Source: Halioglobus sp.
Lineage (GTDB): Bacteria > Pseudomonadota > Gammaproteobacteria > Pseudomonadales > Halieaceae
DNA: 64,000 nucleotides
Assembly (NCBI GenBank): GCA_002699145.1
Contig: PABK01000047.1
Span: 39,357-103,356, forward strand
Reading direction: 5' to 3'
Below are positions 18,373-29,336 of this stretch, in pieces. Under the pieces are notes generated by a model that saw nothing but the letters and a program-made list of their open reading frames with translations, was not told the DNA's origin and made no database searches. Position 1 is the stretch's first letter. Each line of letters begins with the position of its first letter. The translations under genes and the position numbers were made by a program.

Positions 18373-18911
18373 CAGAAATCCAGTTGTTCGATGGTGCGGT
18401 TGTGGTTGGTGTAGATGCAGATGTCGGCGGCGATTTCCAGGCCCTTTTCGACCACGCTGCGCGCGTCCAGCTCGGTGTTGTCCAGCAGGGCGCGCGCCGC
18501 GGACTGGGCGAATGGCCCGCCGGAGCCGATGGCGATGAGGTTGTCTTCCGGCTCGATGACATCGCCGTTGCCGGTGATGACCAGGGAGGTTTCCTTGTCC
18601 GCCACCGCCAGCAGCGCCTCGAGCCGGCGCAGGGCGCGCTCCGTACGCCAGGCCTTGGCCAGCTCCACCGCGGCGCGCACCAGGTGCCCCTGGTGTTTGT
18701 CCAGTTGCGCCTCGAACAGCTCGAACAGGGTAAACGCGTCAGCGGTGCCGCCGGCGAAGCCGGCCAGGACCTGGTCGCGGTGCAGCCTGCGCACCTTGCG
18801 CGCATTGCCTTTCATCACCGTATTACCCATGGACACCTGGCCGTCGCCGCCGATCACCACGCTGTTGCCGCGGCGGACGGAGAGGATGGTGGTGCCTCGG
18901 TACTGATCCAT
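18372..18911 (-). CDS. hslV: ATP-dependent protease peptidase subunit HslV
   Basis: A 179-residue proteasome-like threonine peptidase. It starts [14 protein letters not shown]; the Thr that normally follows the initiator Met is here preceded by six residues, so the chain must be cut after Gly6 to free the catalytic Thr7. Similar short leaders occur in other gammaproteobacteria as I recall. Family motifs include [20 protein letters not shown] and [20 protein letters not shown]. There is no start codon beside the Thr, so the leader is not an annotation error. It is followed by hslU with a 1-bp overlap. Confidence 0.97.
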   Translation of the reverse strand: MDQYRGTTILSVRRGNSVVIGGDGQVSMGNTVMKGNARKVRRLHRDQVLAGFAGGTADAFTLFELFEAQLDKHQGHLVRAAVELAKAWRTERALRRLEALLAVADKETSLVITGNGDVIEPEDNLIAIGSGGPFAQSAARALLDNTELDARSVVEKGLEIAADICIYTNHNRTIEQLDF

Positions 18912-18995
18912 GTGCTGTCTCCTGTGCGGGGGAAGTCACCCCCAATGGGTGGATATGGGGCGGCCGCCGCGGGAATCAAGCCCGCCGTCGACAAA

Positions 18996-19559
18996 TCAGG
19001 GTGCGTTGCGTTTCAGCAGCAGGGTGTCGATGCCCTGGGCGGCGGTCAGGCCGCGCGCGCGTTTCATCGCGTCCAGGCTGTCAAAGGGCCCCAGGTAGAC
19101 GCGGAACAGGCGGCCGTTGTCGCCGCTGGTCTCGCTGATGCTGGGGGCGAGCCCCAGCAGCAGCAGTTCCGCCCGGCGCCGGTCCGCGTCGTCGCGCTGG
19201 CGGAAGGCGCCGGCCTGTAGCACGTACACCTGCGCCTGGCCCTGGGCCGGCGGCGGCTTGCCCAGTTCGCGCGCCGGCTCGACCTCGCGCGGTTGCACCT
19301 CCACCTCGATGGTCTGTTCCGGCAGCAGGGTGTAGAAATCGAAGCGCGGCTTGGGCGCCGGCGCCTCGGCCTGCTCCTCGGCCGGCGGCGGCGTGTCCGC
19401 CGGGCGCGGCAGCATGCCCAGGTAGAGCAGGAAGCTGGCGAACAGCCCGGTGAGCACGCCGGCGCCGTACAGGCGCCAGCCGCGCCCGGAGGAGTGGCCG
19501 CGCGTGGAGGAGCGGCGTTTCGCCCCGGAGCTGCGTCCCCTGGCGTTGTTGCGCGCCAC
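18996..19559 (-). CDS. SPOR-domain cell-division protein (FtsN-like)
   Basis: A 187-residue bitopic protein: a basic cytoplasmic N-terminus (about 1-27), one membrane helix (about 29-47, LYGAGVLTGLFASFLLYLG), a Pro/Glu-rich linker and a C-terminal SPOR domain (about 108-187, with VYVLQAGAFRQRDDADRRRA and FRVYLGPFDSLDAMKRA) that binds denuded septal peptidoglycan. The architecture is that of FtsN, and a gene between argS and hslV encodes the FtsN-like protein of Pseudomonas. The start is GTG, 3 bp after the argS stop. The short essential FtsN motif cannot be confirmed. Confidence 0.85.
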   Translation of the reverse strand: MARNNARGRSSGAKRRSSTRGHSSGRGWRLYGAGVLTGLFASFLLYLGMLPRPADTPPPAEEQAEAPAPKPRFDFYTLLPEQTIEVEVQPREVEPARELGKPPPAQGQAQVYVLQAGAFRQRDDADRRRAELLLLGLAPSISETSGDNGRLFRVYLGPFDSLDAMKRARGLTAAQGIDTLLLKRNAP

Positions 19560-19562
19560 CGC

Positions 19563-21248
19563 CTACATCTCCGTCGGGGCGGACACGCCCAGCAGGTCGA
19601 GGCCGTTGCGGATGACCTGGCCGACCGCCTCGCTCAGCGCCAGGCGCGCGCCGCGCACGGCCGCGTCGTCCACCAGCATCTTGTGGGCGTTGTACCAGGT
19701 GTGGAAATCCCCCGCCAGCTCGCGCAGGTAAGTCGCCACGCTGTGCGGCTCGCAGTTCTTCGCGGCCGCGGCGACGACTTCCGGGTACTGGTCCAGGCGG
19801 CGCAGGATGGCCTTTTCGTGGTCCTCCTGCAGCGCCGGCAGGTGCTCCAGCGCCGCCTGCGCGTCCCAGCTGCCGCCCTGCTCGGCCAGCTTGCGCCGCA
19901 CGCTGCACACGCGGGCGTGGGCGTACTGGATGTAGTACACCGGGTTGTCGTTGCTGCGCGACAGCGCCAGGTCGATGTCGAAGGTGAGTTGCGAGCTGGG
20001 CGCGCGCGCCGCGAGGAAGTAGCGGGTCGCGTCGCGGCCGACCTCGTCGATCAGGTCGCGCAGGGTGACGTAGCTGCCGGCGCGCTTGGACAGCTTTACC
20101 TCCTGTCCGTCGCGCATCACCGTCACCATCTGGTGCAGCACATAGTCCGGCCAGCCCTCGGGAATACCCTCGTCCAGGGCCTGCAGCCCGGCGCGCACGC
20201 GCGTCACCGTGCTGTGGTGATCCGCGCCCTGTTCGTTGATGACGCGCTCGAAGCCGCGCTGCCACTTGTCCAGGTGGTAGGCCACGTCGGGCAGGAAATA
20301 GGTGTAACCGCCATCGCGTTTGCGCATGACGCGGTCCTTGTCGTCGCCGAAATCAGTGGTGCGCAGCCACAGGGCGCCGTCCTTCTCGTAGCAGTGGCCG
20401 TTGTCCTGCAGGCGCTGTACGGCCGCGTCCACCGCGCCCCGGTCGTACAGTGAGGACTCGAGGAAGAAGACGTCGAAGTGCACGGCGAAGGCCTGCAGGT
20501 CCAGGTCCTGTTCGCGGCGCAGGTAGGCCACCGCGAACTCGCGGATGGCCGCGAGGTCCTCCGCGTCGCCGCTGGCGGTGACATGGCGGTCCTGGGCGTC
20601 CACGGTGTCCGCGCGCAGGAAGGCGTCCGCCAGTTCGCAAATGTAATCGCCGCGGTAGCCGTCCTCGGGCCAGCCCGCGTCGCCCGGGCCCAGGCCCTTG
20701 CAGCGCGCCTGCACCGACAGGGCCAGGTTGTCGATCTGCGCCCCGGCGTCGTTGTAGTAGAACTCGCTCGACACGTCCCAGCCGGTGGCGGCGAGCAGCC
20801 GGCAGAGGCTGTCGCCCACCGCCGCGCCGCGGCCGTGGCCGACGTGCAGCGGGCCGGTGGGGTTGGCGGAGACGAACTCCACCTGCACCCTGCGCCCGCG
20901 ACCCTCGTCGCTGCGGCCGAAGGCCTCGCCCTGCTCCAGGATGCGCGCCACCACGGCCTGGGCGCTGGCGCCGCTGAGGAAGAAGTTGATGAAGCCGGGC
21001 CCGGCGATCTCGGTGCGCTCCACCTGCGGATCCGCCGGCAGTGCCGCGCAGATCTGCGCGGCGAGCTCGCGCGGGTTGCGCCCCGCGCCCTTGGCCAGGG
21101 TCAGCGCGATATTGCTGGCCAGGTCGCCATGACTCTCGTCCCGGGTGCGGTCGATCTGCACGCGCCACTGCAGGCCGGCGGGCAGTTCGCCGCCGGACAC
21201 CAGTGATTCCAGTGCCGTGTCGATAAGCCGGGTGATGTGTTCCTTCAT
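19563..21248 (-). CDS. argS: Arginyl-tRNA synthetase
   Basis: A 561-residue class I aminoacyl-tRNA synthetase that charges tRNA-Arg. It has an N-terminal Add-1 domain (about 1-85), the HIGH-like motif [10 protein letters not shown] near 122, a KMSKS-like KLSKRAGSY near 376, and a C-terminal anticodon-binding domain ending SAPTEM. It is transcribed with the SPOR gene after it and lies 108 bp from the end of priA upstream. Confidence 0.97.
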   Translation of the reverse strand: MKEHITRLIDTALESLVSGGELPAGLQWRVQIDRTRDESHGDLASNIALTLAKGAGRNPRELAAQICAALPADPQVERTEIAGPGFINFFLSGASAQAVVARILEQGEAFGRSDEGRGRRVQVEFVSANPTGPLHVGHGRGAAVGDSLCRLLAATGWDVSSEFYYNDAGAQIDNLALSVQARCKGLGPGDAGWPEDGYRGDYICELADAFLRADTVDAQDRHVTASGDAEDLAAIREFAVAYLRREQDLDLQAFAVHFDVFFLESSLYDRGAVDAAVQRLQDNGHCYEKDGALWLRTTDFGDDKDRVMRKRDGGYTYFLPDVAYHLDKWQRGFERVINEQGADHHSTVTRVRAGLQALDEGIPEGWPDYVLHQMVTVMRDGQEVKLSKRAGSYVTLRDLIDEVGRDATRYFLAARAPSSQLTFDIDLALSRSNDNPVYYIQYAHARVCSVRRKLAEQGGSWDAQAALEHLPALQEDHEKAILRRLDQYPEVVAAAAKNCEPHSVATYLRELAGDFHTWYNAHKMLVDDAAVRGARLALSEAVGQVIRNGLDLLGVSAPTEM

Positions 21249-21356
21249 GTCCAGGGGGCTACCTGCTGTTGATGGTGACTGCGCTCGGGCCGCGCCCGCC
21301 GCGCGACGGGGGCGTATTATCCTTGACGGCGCGCGCCATGGCCAGTTGCCGCGCGC

Positions 21357-23552
21357 TCAGAACAGGTCCTGCGGGTCGATATCGATGCTCCATTTCAGGC
21401 CGCGCGGCGCCGCCTGCGCCTCCGCGGCGCTCACCAGCCGGTGTGCCGCGGCCTGGGCGGCGCGCCGGTGTGGCGCGTAGAGCAGCAACTGGGAGCGAAA
21501 CTTGCCGGCGCGGCGCTGCATGGGTGAAGGCAGCGGACCGATCAGCGTGGTCCCGGCGGGCGCCGCCGCCTCGACGGCGCCGCGCAGGGCGACGAGAAAC
21601 GCCTCGGCGGCTGCGCCGTCGGCGCAGTCGCTGCGCACGACCAGCAGCTGGCCACAGGGCGGCAGTCCGTTGGCCTGCCTGGCGCGCAGCAATTCCCTGG
21701 CCTGTGTGTGGTAGTCGCTGTCGACCAGCGCCTGCAGCAGCGGGTGGTCCGGGTAGTGGGTCTGTATCAGTACCCGTCCCGGTGTGCCGGCGCGGCCGGC
21801 GCGCCCGCTCACCTGGGTCAGCAATTGCGCCATGCGCTCCTCGCCGCGAAAATCCGCGCTGAACAACATGGCGTCGGCGTCGACCACCGCCACCAGCGCG
21901 ACCGCGGGGAAATGATGCCCCTTGGCCAGCATTTGCGTGCCGAGCAGGATGCAGGGCTCGCCGCGGTTGATCTCCTCCACCAGCGTGGCCATGCTGTCGC
22001 GCCCCTGCATCGAGTCGCTGTCCACGCGGAACACCGGGTGTCGCGGAAAGCGCTGGCGCAGGGCGCCCTCGACCTGCTCCGTGCCCAGCCCCGTGGTCGC
22101 CAGCTGCGGACTGTGGCAGTGGCTGCAGGTGGTGGGCAGGGGCCTGACCGCGCCACAGTGGTGGCAGCGCAGTTCGCCGCGGCGCCGGTGCACGGTAAGC
22201 CGCGCGTCGCAGGACTCACACCCCGCGACCCAGCCGCAGTCGTGACACTGCAGCGTCGGCGCATAGCCGCGCCGGTTGAGGAACAGCAGGGCCTGGCGGC
22301 CGGCGCCCAGGCATTCGCCCAGGGCGTCGACCAGGCCGGTGGACAGTCCGCCGTGCAGCGCGCTGGCGCGCACATCCATGATCTGCACCTGTGGCAGCGC
22401 TGCACTCGCCGCGCGGCGGGTCAGGGCGTGGTGCTCGTAGCGGCCGGTCTCGGTGTTGTGCACGCTCTCCAGGGACGGCGTCGCGCTGCCCAGCAGCGCC
22501 GGGCAGCCCAGTAGCTGCGCGCGCTTGACGGCCACGTCCCGGGCCGAGTAGCGGAACCCGTCCTGCTGTTTGTAGGAGGCGTCGTGTTCCTCGTCGACAA
22601 TGATCAGGCCGGGTGCCGCCAGCGGCGCGAACACCGCCGAGCGGGTGCCGATAACGATGTGCGCGCTGCCGTCCCGGGCCGCCTCCCATGCGCGGTAGCG
22701 CTGCGCTTCACCGAGGCCGGAGTGCAGTACCTCGATACGCGCCTCGAAGCGTTCGCGGAAACGCCCCAGGGTCTGCGCCGTGAGGCCGATCTCCGGGATC
22801 AGCACCAGGGCCTGCCTGCCGCGGGCCAGGCAGTCCGCGATAAGCTGCAGGTAGACCTCGGTCTTGCCGCTGCCGGTGACGCCCTCGAGCAGGTGGCAGC
22901 TGAAACCCTCGCGCCGTTGCAGCAGGCGCTCCAGCACGTCAGCCTGTTCGCCGTTCAGCGCCAGCCCCTGGCGGCTGCGCGCCGGCGCGGCCGCGGCCGG
23001 CAGCGTGCATTTTTCCGCCAGCTCCTTGTCGCGCAGGGCGCGCAGCACGCCGGTGCTGATACCCTCGGCCTGCAGCGCCGCGACGTTGCGCGCGTCCGCC
23101 TGCAGCAGGGCCAGCGCCCGCGCCTGTTGCGGCGAGCGCTGCAGGGCGCCGGCCGGCAGCCCGCGCCCCCGGGCCGTCAGGCGCCAGCCGGGTTCGCCCA
23201 GGCGCTGGTGGGCATGCCCCTGGCGCAGGCGCCTGGGGAACAGCGCGCTGTACACCTCCCCCGGGGGGTGGTGGTAGTAGGCCGCCGCCCAGTCGGCCAG
23301 TTCGGGCAGGTGGGGATCCAGCAGCGGCGCCGGGTCCAGCAGTTCCAGGGCGGCGCGCAGGCTGTCCGCCGGCGTGTCGGTGTGCGCCAGTACCGCGGTC
23401 AGGTAGCCGGTGACCACGCGCTTGCCGAAGGGCACCCGCAGACGCTGGCCGGGGCGCAGGGAGGCGATCTGCGCGGGGTCCAGGTCCGCCGGGGGCAGGT
23501 AGTCGAACAGGCGGCGCAGGGGCGAGGGGATTGCCAGGCGAAGTATGGACAT
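21357..23552 (-). CDS. priA: Primosomal protein N' (replication restart helicase PriA)
   Basis: A 731-residue superfamily 2 helicase that reloads the replisome at stalled forks. It has the N-terminal 3'-DNA-binding domain ([18 protein letters not shown]), Walker [15 protein letters not shown] near 220, the DEEH box [13 protein letters not shown] near 318, and eight zinc-binding cysteines in the pattern [16 protein letters not shown] and [17 protein letters not shown] near 430-470. I chose the ATG at 23552 ([11 protein letters not shown]); in-frame starts upstream would run through the divergent rpmE promoter and gene. Confidence 0.96.
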   Translation of the reverse strand: MSILRLAIPSPLRRLFDYLPPADLDPAQIASLRPGQRLRVPFGKRVVTGYLTAVLAHTDTPADSLRAALELLDPAPLLDPHLPELADWAAAYYHHPPGEVYSALFPRRLRQGHAHQRLGEPGWRLTARGRGLPAGALQRSPQQARALALLQADARNVAALQAEGISTGVLRALRDKELAEKCTLPAAAAPARSRQGLALNGEQADVLERLLQRREGFSCHLLEGVTGSGKTEVYLQLIADCLARGRQALVLIPEIGLTAQTLGRFRERFEARIEVLHSGLGEAQRYRAWEAARDGSAHIVIGTRSAVFAPLAAPGLIIVDEEHDASYKQQDGFRYSARDVAVKRAQLLGCPALLGSATPSLESVHNTETGRYEHHALTRRAASAALPQVQIMDVRASALHGGLSTGLVDALGECLGAGRQALLFLNRRGYAPTLQCHDCGWVAGCESCDARLTVHRRRGELRCHHCGAVRPLPTTCSHCHSPQLATTGLGTEQVEGALRQRFPRHPVFRVDSDSMQGRDSMATLVEEINRGEPCILLGTQMLAKGHHFPAVALVAVVDADAMLFSADFRGEERMAQLLTQVSGRAGRAGTPGRVLIQTHYPDHPLLQALVDSDYHTQARELLRARQANGLPPCGQLLVVRSDCADGAAAEAFLVALRGAVEAAAPAGTTLIGPLPSPMQRRAGKFRSQLLLYAPHRRAAQAAAHRLVSAAEAQAAPRGLKWSIDIDPQDLF

Positions 23553-23648
23553 TACGCCCCTTATGCGGTGAATGGCGGTGGCCCGTCGGGGGCTTTCCGG
23601 GCGCGACAGCGGCCGCGACGGGGCATTGTAACAAAAGGCGGCGGGCCC

Positions 23649-23676
23649 TTGCGTATGGCGGCGCTTCTGGTAAGAT
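23649..23676 (+). promoter_or_regulatory. Candidate sigma70 promoter for rpmE
   Basis: TTGCGT (23649-23654) is followed after 16 bp by TAAGAT (23671-23676), about 120 bp before the rpmE ATG. A minus-strand TACAAT at 23625-23630 could serve the divergent priA gene, 73 bp from its start. Confidence 0.5.
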
Positions 23677-23795
23677 GCGCGGCTCTTTTCAGGGCCCCCG
23701 GTGGATTTTTGATCAGCCGCCGGTGGCAGGACTCCGCACGGCGCGGTGCCCGGCACGGACCGGGTGGCGGCGCCCAGCAACGGGAGATCACGATC

Positions 23796-24011
23796 ATGAA
23801 AGCGGATACGCATCCGAAGTACGAAACGGTGACGGCCACCTGTAGTTGTGGCAACACCATCCAGACTCGCTCCACCCTGTGCGAGGATTTCCACATCGAC
23901 GTGTGCTCCCAGTGCCACCCGTTCTTCACCGGCAAGCAGAAGATCGTCGACAGCGGCGGCCGCGTCGACCGCTTCAAGAAGCGTTTCGGCAACCGCGGCT
24001 CTTCACGCTAG
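23796..24011 (+). CDS. rpmE: 50S ribosomal protein L31 (zinc-containing form)
   Basis: A 71-residue ribosomal protein. The start [20 protein letters not shown] and later [14 protein letters not shown] contain the Cys pairs (C16/C18 and C37/C40) that mark the zinc-binding C+ form of L31, the form replaced by a paralogue during zinc starvation in many bacteria. I chose ATG 23796 on family N-terminus. A strong terminator follows 40 bp after the stop, so the gene is probably monocistronic. Confidence 0.96.
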   Translation: MKADTHPKYETVTATCSCGNTIQTRSTLCEDFHIDVCSQCHPFFTGKQKIVDSGGRVDRFKKRFGNRGSSR

Positions 24012-24051
24012 CACACACGCTCCTTGCCCCGGGCAGGATCGCGACCACAGA

Positions 24052-24078
24052 AACGCCAGCGTACCGCTGGCGTTTTTT
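24052..24078 (+). terminator. Rho-independent terminator after rpmE
   Basis: A perfect 10-bp stem, AACGCCAGCG paired with CGCTGGCGTT (24052-24061 and 24065-24074), with a 3-nt loop and a run of T residues. It lies 40 bp after the rpmE stop. Confidence 0.92.
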
Positions 24079-24118
24079 GTTTGCCCCGGCGGCGACCGGA
24101 TAGCGGTGATATTCCATC

Positions 24119-24147
24119 TTGTTCCCGCGACCCCTTTTCTATATGCT
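24119..24147 (+). promoter_or_regulatory. Candidate sigma70 promoter for the malic enzyme
   Basis: TTGTTC (24119-24124), 17-bp spacer, TATGCT (24142-24147), placing transcription start about 38 bp before the ATG at 24192. The -35 and -10 each match the consensus in four positions of six. Confidence 0.45.
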
Positions 24148-24191
24148 CGGTGACCCTTTTTTCCGGCGCGCCCTTGCGCTGAGGCAGTTCG

Positions 24192-25442
24192 ATGGCCAAA
24201 GATTTAAGAGAGCAGGCCCTCGCCTATCACGCCCAACCGCAGCCGGGCAAGATCAGCGTTGAGCTGACCAAGCCCGCGCAGACCCAGTGGGACCTCGCCC
24301 TGGCCTACAGCCCGGGCGTGGCCGAGCCCTGCCGTGAGATCGCCGCCGACCGTGACGCGGCGTACGACTACACCGGCAAGGCCAACCTTGTCGGGGTGAT
24401 CAGCAACGGCACGGCCGTGCTCGGCCTGGGCAATCTCGGCGCCCTGGCGAGCAAGCCGGTGATGGAAGGCAAGGCCCTGCTGTTCAAGCGCTTTGCCGGC
24501 ATCAACGCCATCGATGTGGAAGTCAGCGTCGAGGATGCCGACACCTTTATCGAAACCGTGGCGAACATCGCCGACACCTTCGGTGGCATCAACCTCGAGG
24601 ATATCAAGGCGCCGGAGTGCTTCGAGATCGAGGCGGCCCTGGTGGAGCGCTGTGATATCCCGGTCTTCCACGACGACCAGCACGGCACCGCCATCGTGAC
24701 CGCCGCGGGCCTGCTCAACGCGCTGGAGATCCAGGGCAAGCGCCTGGAGGACGCGGTGATCACCTGTCTCGGCGCCGGCTCTGCCGCCATCGCCTGCATG
24801 CGCCTGTTGCTGACCATGGGCGCGCGCCGCGAGAACATCTTCATGCTCGACCGTCGCGGCGTCATCTACGCCGGCCGCGAGGGCGTCAATATCTACAAGC
24901 AGGATTTCGCCAACAACACCGACAAGCGCAGCCTGAGCGACGCCATCAAGGGCGCCGACGTGTTTATTGGCCTGTCGGGCGCCAACCTGCTCAGCGCCGA
25001 CATGCTGCGGTCCATGGCCGAGCGCCCGGTGGTCTTCGCCTGCTCCAACCCGGACCCGGAGATCATGCCGGAACTGGCCCACGCCACCCGCGACGACCTG
25101 ATCATCGCCACCGGCCGCTCCGATTACCCCAACCAGGTGAACAATGTACTGGGCTTCCCGTTCATCTTCCGCGGCGCGCTGGATGTGCGCGCCTCGCGCA
25201 TCAACGAGGAGATGAAGGTCGCCGCGGTGCTCGCGCTGAGCCGCCTGGCCCGCGAGCCGGTGCCCGACGAGGTCCTGCAGGCCTGTGACCTGCCATCCCT
25301 GAGCTTCGGCCCGGAGTACATCATTCCCAAGCCGGTAGACAGTCGCCTGCTCGACTGGATCGCCCCGGCGGTGGCCCGCGCGGCGGTGGACAGCGGCGTG
25401 GCCCGGTTGCCCCTGCCCGTCGGCTACCAGAGCGCCGCCTGA
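24192..25442 (+). CDS. NADP-type malic enzyme, short form without phosphotransacetylase domain
   Basis: A 416-residue malate dehydrogenase (oxaloacetate-decarboxylating) that makes pyruvate and reduced nicotinamide. Malic enzyme motifs are visible: [11 protein letters not shown] near 36-46, [22 protein letters not shown] near 75-96 (the substrate loop), the metal site [12 protein letters not shown] near 158-169, and nucleotide-binding [13 protein letters not shown] near 195. The protein ends after the catalytic and NAD(P) domains, whereas E. coli MaeB carries an extra C-terminal phosphotransacetylase-like domain of over 300 residues. NADP preference is inferred from the subfamily only. Repeat element copy 2 follows the gene. 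Confidence 0.93.
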   Translation: MAKDLREQALAYHAQPQPGKISVELTKPAQTQWDLALAYSPGVAEPCREIAADRDAAYDYTGKANLVGVISNGTAVLGLGNLGALASKPVMEGKALLFKRFAGINAIDVEVSVEDADTFIETVANIADTFGGINLEDIKAPECFEIEAALVERCDIPVFHDDQHGTAIVTAAGLLNALEIQGKRLEDAVITCLGAGSAAIACMRLLLTMGARRENIFMLDRRGVIYAGREGVNIYKQDFANNTDKRSLSDAIKGADVFIGLSGANLLSADMLRSMAERPVVFACSNPDPEIMPELAHATRDDLIIATGRSDYPNQVNNVLGFPFIFRGALDVRASRINEEMKVAAVLALSRLAREPVPDEVLQACDLPSLSFGPEYIIPKPVDSRLLDWIAPAVARAAVDSGVARLPLPVGYQSAA

Positions 25443-25486
25443 GCCCCGGAGACTGTTTGCGCGCCGCATTCTGCGGCCGAGCGAAG

Positions 25487-25629
25487 CGGGATCGGCACGG
25501 AGCGTGCGCTTGCTTCGCCGTCCGCGGCCCTCCGGGCTACCCTCGGTCGGTCGCGAGCCCTGCGGTCTCGCTCCGCTCCCTCGGCGCGTCCCAAAGGCAT
25601 ACGCAAGCACACGCTCCGTGCCGATCCCG
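25487..25629 (-). repeat. Inverted-repeat element, copy 2
   Basis: Left arm 25487-25513 and right arm 25603-25629 are 27-nt inverted repeats with one mismatch (outer part GGGATCGGCACGGAGCGTG and its complement). The core 25514-25602, read on the minus strand, matches the core of the copy at 16363-16502 over about 72 bp with about three substitutions, while the arms do not match that copy beyond the innermost CTTGC. It lies in the 220-bp gap between the convergent malic enzyme and PBP1A genes, and a run of seven T residues follows at about 25648. Confidence 0.85.
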
Positions 25630-25662
25630 CGGGTTGCAGCCCCACGCTTTTTTTGCGGCGTA

Positions 25663-28098
25663 TTAAAAGATGTCCTGGATGAGGTCGTCGGTGCCCAGGT
25701 TGCCGGCCTTGTGCGGATCCTCCTCCACCCCCTGCCGTGGCACGTATTCCTCGCGGAAGTACTCGAAGATGGCGTCGCGCTGTCCCGCCGGGGCGAGCAG
25801 GCCCGTGACCGGGTCGATACGCACGTTGACGATGCCCTCCGGCAGCGGCCGCTCCTGTTGCGGGCTGTCCGCCAGCGCCTCGCGCATGAAGTCTATCCAG
25901 ATGGGCAGTGCCGCCGTGCCGCCGAACTCGCGCCGCCCCAGCGGCGTGTAGTTGTCGAAGCCCACCCAGGTCGAGGTCACCACGTGGCGGTTGTAGCCCG
26001 AGAACCAGGCGTCCATGGGCCCGTTGGTGGTGCCGGTCTTGCCCGCGATGTCGCCGCGCTCCAGCACCAGGGACTTGCGCCCGGTGCCGCGGGTGATGAC
26101 GTCGCGCAGGATGCTGTCCATGATGAAATTGACCCGCTCTTCCATCACCCGCGGCGCCGGCGGCAGGCGCTGTGTACTCGCACCGGCCAGAATTTCCTCC
26201 ATGCTCAACTCAGCCTGTTGCGCGCCGCCCTCGTCCGCGCACTGCGCGCAGACGGTCGGCGGTCGCGCCTCATACAGCGTCTGGCCGTCCACATCGTCGA
26301 TGCGCTGAATGAGGTAAGGCTCCACCCGGTAGCCGCCGTTGGCCAGGATGGCGTAGGCGGTGGCCACCTCCAGCGGGGTCATGGACAGGGTGCCCAGGGC
26401 CAGTGACAGGTCCGGCGTGAACTTGCTGGTATCGAAACCCAGAGCGGCCACGTAGTCGATGAGCCGGCGCACGCCGATCTGCTGCAGCACGCGGATGGAG
26501 ACCAGGTTGCGTGATTTTGTCAGCGCCCAGCGCAGGCGCGTGGGGCCGTAGAATTCGCCGCTGTCGTTTTCCGGCCGCCAGATATCTTCCAGGGAAGAGT
26601 CCTGCATGACCACGGGGGCGTCGTTGATAATGGTCGCCGCGGTCAGGCCCGCGTCCAGCGCTGCGCTGTAGACGAAGGGCTTGAAATTCGACCCCGGCTG
26701 CCGCTGCGCCTGGGTGGCGCGGTTGAACTTGCTCAACTCGAAACCCATGCCGCCGACCACGCTGAGAATGGCGCCGTTGTTCGGGTCCAGCGATACCAGC
26801 GCGGCCTGCGCGGCGGGTACCTGGCTCAGCTGCCAGGCTCCGTCCGCGTCGCGCTGCACGCGGATCATGTCGCCGGGTGCAAACACCTCGGCGACGTTCG
26901 CCGGCGCGGGTCCGGTGTAGTTTTCCGTGCGGTAGGGGCGCGCCTGCTCCACGCCGTTGGCGAACAGCAGTTCACCGCTGGCGCCGTCGCGCAGCAGCAA
27001 GCGCACCAGGTTGGCCTCCTCGTCCACCGCGGTGACGATGGCCGGCTGCAGGTCGGCGATGACCGCGGTTTCGCGCAGCGCCTTGCGCCAGGTCTCGGAG
27101 AGCTGCGCCGCGTCGCTCGCGTTGGTGGGGAGGCGCCGCTCGGGGCCGCGGTAGCCGTGGCGCTGGTCGTAGGTCATCAGCCCGTCGATGACCGCCCGTC
27201 GCGCGACCTGCTGCAGGCGGCTGTCGATCGTGGTGTAGACGTGGTAGCCGTTGGTGTAGGCGCCCATGCCGTAGCGGTCGAGCATCTCCTGGCGCGCCAT
27301 CTCCGCCGCGTAGTGGGCGGAGAAGGCGATGCGCTCGCCGTGGTGGCTGGCGCTGACCGGCGCGGCCCGCGCCTCCTGGTAGGCAGCGGCGTCGATGTAA
27401 CCCAGGTTGTACATGCGGCCGAGAATCCAGTTGCGCCGCTCCCGCCCCGCGGTCGGCCCGCTGATCGGGTTGTTGCGCGAGGGCGCCTTGGGGATGCCGG
27501 CGAGCATGGCGTGCTGGGCCAGGGTCAGCTCGTTGATCCCCTTGCCGTAGTACACCTGGGCGGCGGCCTGGAAACCGTAGGCGCGGTGGCCGAGAAAGAC
27601 GCGGTTGAAGTACAGCTCGAAGATTTCCTCTTTCTGCAGCGCCCGTTCGATTTCGATGGCCAGCAGTATCTCGTTGAACTTGCGCATGAAGGTGCGCTCG
27701 AGCGTGAGGAAGTAGTTGCGCGCCACCTGCATGGTCAGGGTACTGCCGCCGGAGCCTTTCTCGCCGGTCAGCACCAGTTCCGAGACCGCGCGCAGCAGGC
27801 CCATGAAGTCGATGCCGCGGTGCTGGAAGAAGTGGTCGTCCTCCGCCGCCAGCAGCGCCTCGACGAACTGTGGCGGGATCTCGTCGAAGGGCAGCGGGCT
27901 GCGTTTTTGCTCGCCGAACTGGCCGATCAGCTGGCCGTCGCGGGTGTACACGCGCATCGGTGTTTGCAGTTTGACATCGCGCAGTGTTTCGACGTCCGGC
28001 AGGTTCGGACTGAGGTAGAGATAGACGCCCGCGAGCAGCCATGCCGCGCCGAGGATTCCGAGCAGACCGAGGCGCAGGGTTAGTTTCAGGAAGCTCAT
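25663..28098 (-). CDS. mrcA: Penicillin-binding protein 1A (bifunctional transglycosylase/transpeptidase)
   Basis: An 811-residue class A PBP that polymerises and crosslinks peptidoglycan. It has an N-terminal membrane anchor (about 8-30), a glycosyltransferase domain with catalytic Glu in AAEDDHFFQHRGIDF (E86), an OB-like insert (about 320-410), and a transpeptidase domain with SxxK motif SNFK (S470), SRN motif in TKSRNLVSIR and KTG in IAGKTGTTNGPMDAW. The gene is divergent from pilMNOPQ, the arrangement of ponA in Pseudomonas. An AAGGGG ribosome site precedes the ATG. Confidence 0.96.
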   Translation of the reverse strand: MSFLKLTLRLGLLGILGAAWLLAGVYLYLSPNLPDVETLRDVKLQTPMRVYTRDGQLIGQFGEQKRSPLPFDEIPPQFVEALLAAEDDHFFQHRGIDFMGLLRAVSELVLTGEKGSGGSTLTMQVARNYFLTLERTFMRKFNEILLAIEIERALQKEEIFELYFNRVFLGHRAYGFQAAAQVYYGKGINELTLAQHAMLAGIPKAPSRNNPISGPTAGRERRNWILGRMYNLGYIDAAAYQEARAAPVSASHHGERIAFSAHYAAEMARQEMLDRYGMGAYTNGYHVYTTIDSRLQQVARRAVIDGLMTYDQRHGYRGPERRLPTNASDAAQLSETWRKALRETAVIADLQPAIVTAVDEEANLVRLLLRDGASGELLFANGVEQARPYRTENYTGPAPANVAEVFAPGDMIRVQRDADGAWQLSQVPAAQAALVSLDPNNGAILSVVGGMGFELSKFNRATQAQRQPGSNFKPFVYSAALDAGLTAATIINDAPVVMQDSSLEDIWRPENDSGEFYGPTRLRWALTKSRNLVSIRVLQQIGVRRLIDYVAALGFDTSKFTPDLSLALGTLSMTPLEVATAYAILANGGYRVEPYLIQRIDDVDGQTLYEARPPTVCAQCADEGGAQQAELSMEEILAGASTQRLPPAPRVMEERVNFIMDSILRDVITRGTGRKSLVLERGDIAGKTGTTNGPMDAWFSGYNRHVVTSTWVGFDNYTPLGRREFGGTAALPIWIDFMREALADSPQQERPLPEGIVNVRIDPVTGLLAPAGQRDAIFEYFREEYVPRQGVEEDPHKAGNLGTDDLIQDIF

Positions 28099-28162
28099 TT
28101 TTCCCCTTGAAAAACAGCGGCTTGGACGGACGCCTGGCGCGGCTGGCGACGTGGCTTTGGTA

Positions 28163-28168
28163 ATTATA
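28163..28168 (-). promoter_or_regulatory. Candidate -10 box for mrcA
   Basis: On the minus strand this is TATAAT in context CCTTATAATTACC, 65 bp before the mrcA start. A convincing -35 is not visible. The AT-rich 28150-28270 gap must carry both this and the divergent pilM promoter. Confidence 0.45.
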
Positions 28169-28182
28169 AGGCTTTTTTGTGA

Positions 28183-28210
28183 TTGGATATATTTTCCACT
28201 GTGGTATATC
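28183..28210 (+). promoter_or_regulatory. Candidate promoter for pilMNOPQ
   Basis: TTGGAT (28183-28188), 16-bp spacer, TATATC (28205-28210), in a markedly AT-rich patch of an otherwise high-GC window. Transcription would begin about 55 bp before the pilM start. Confidence 0.4.
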
Positions 28211-28262
28211 TGGTATTAATGTATGGGGACATAAGAATTTCCTAAGTTAGTGATACTGATAA

Positions 28263-29335
<1,073 letters not shown>

Positions 29336-29336
<1 letters not shown>

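Noticed and set aside
24204..25610. A 468-codon minus-strand open frame opposite the malic enzyme
   Set aside because: Antisense shadow of a clear malic enzyme; its first residues come from the inverted-repeat element.
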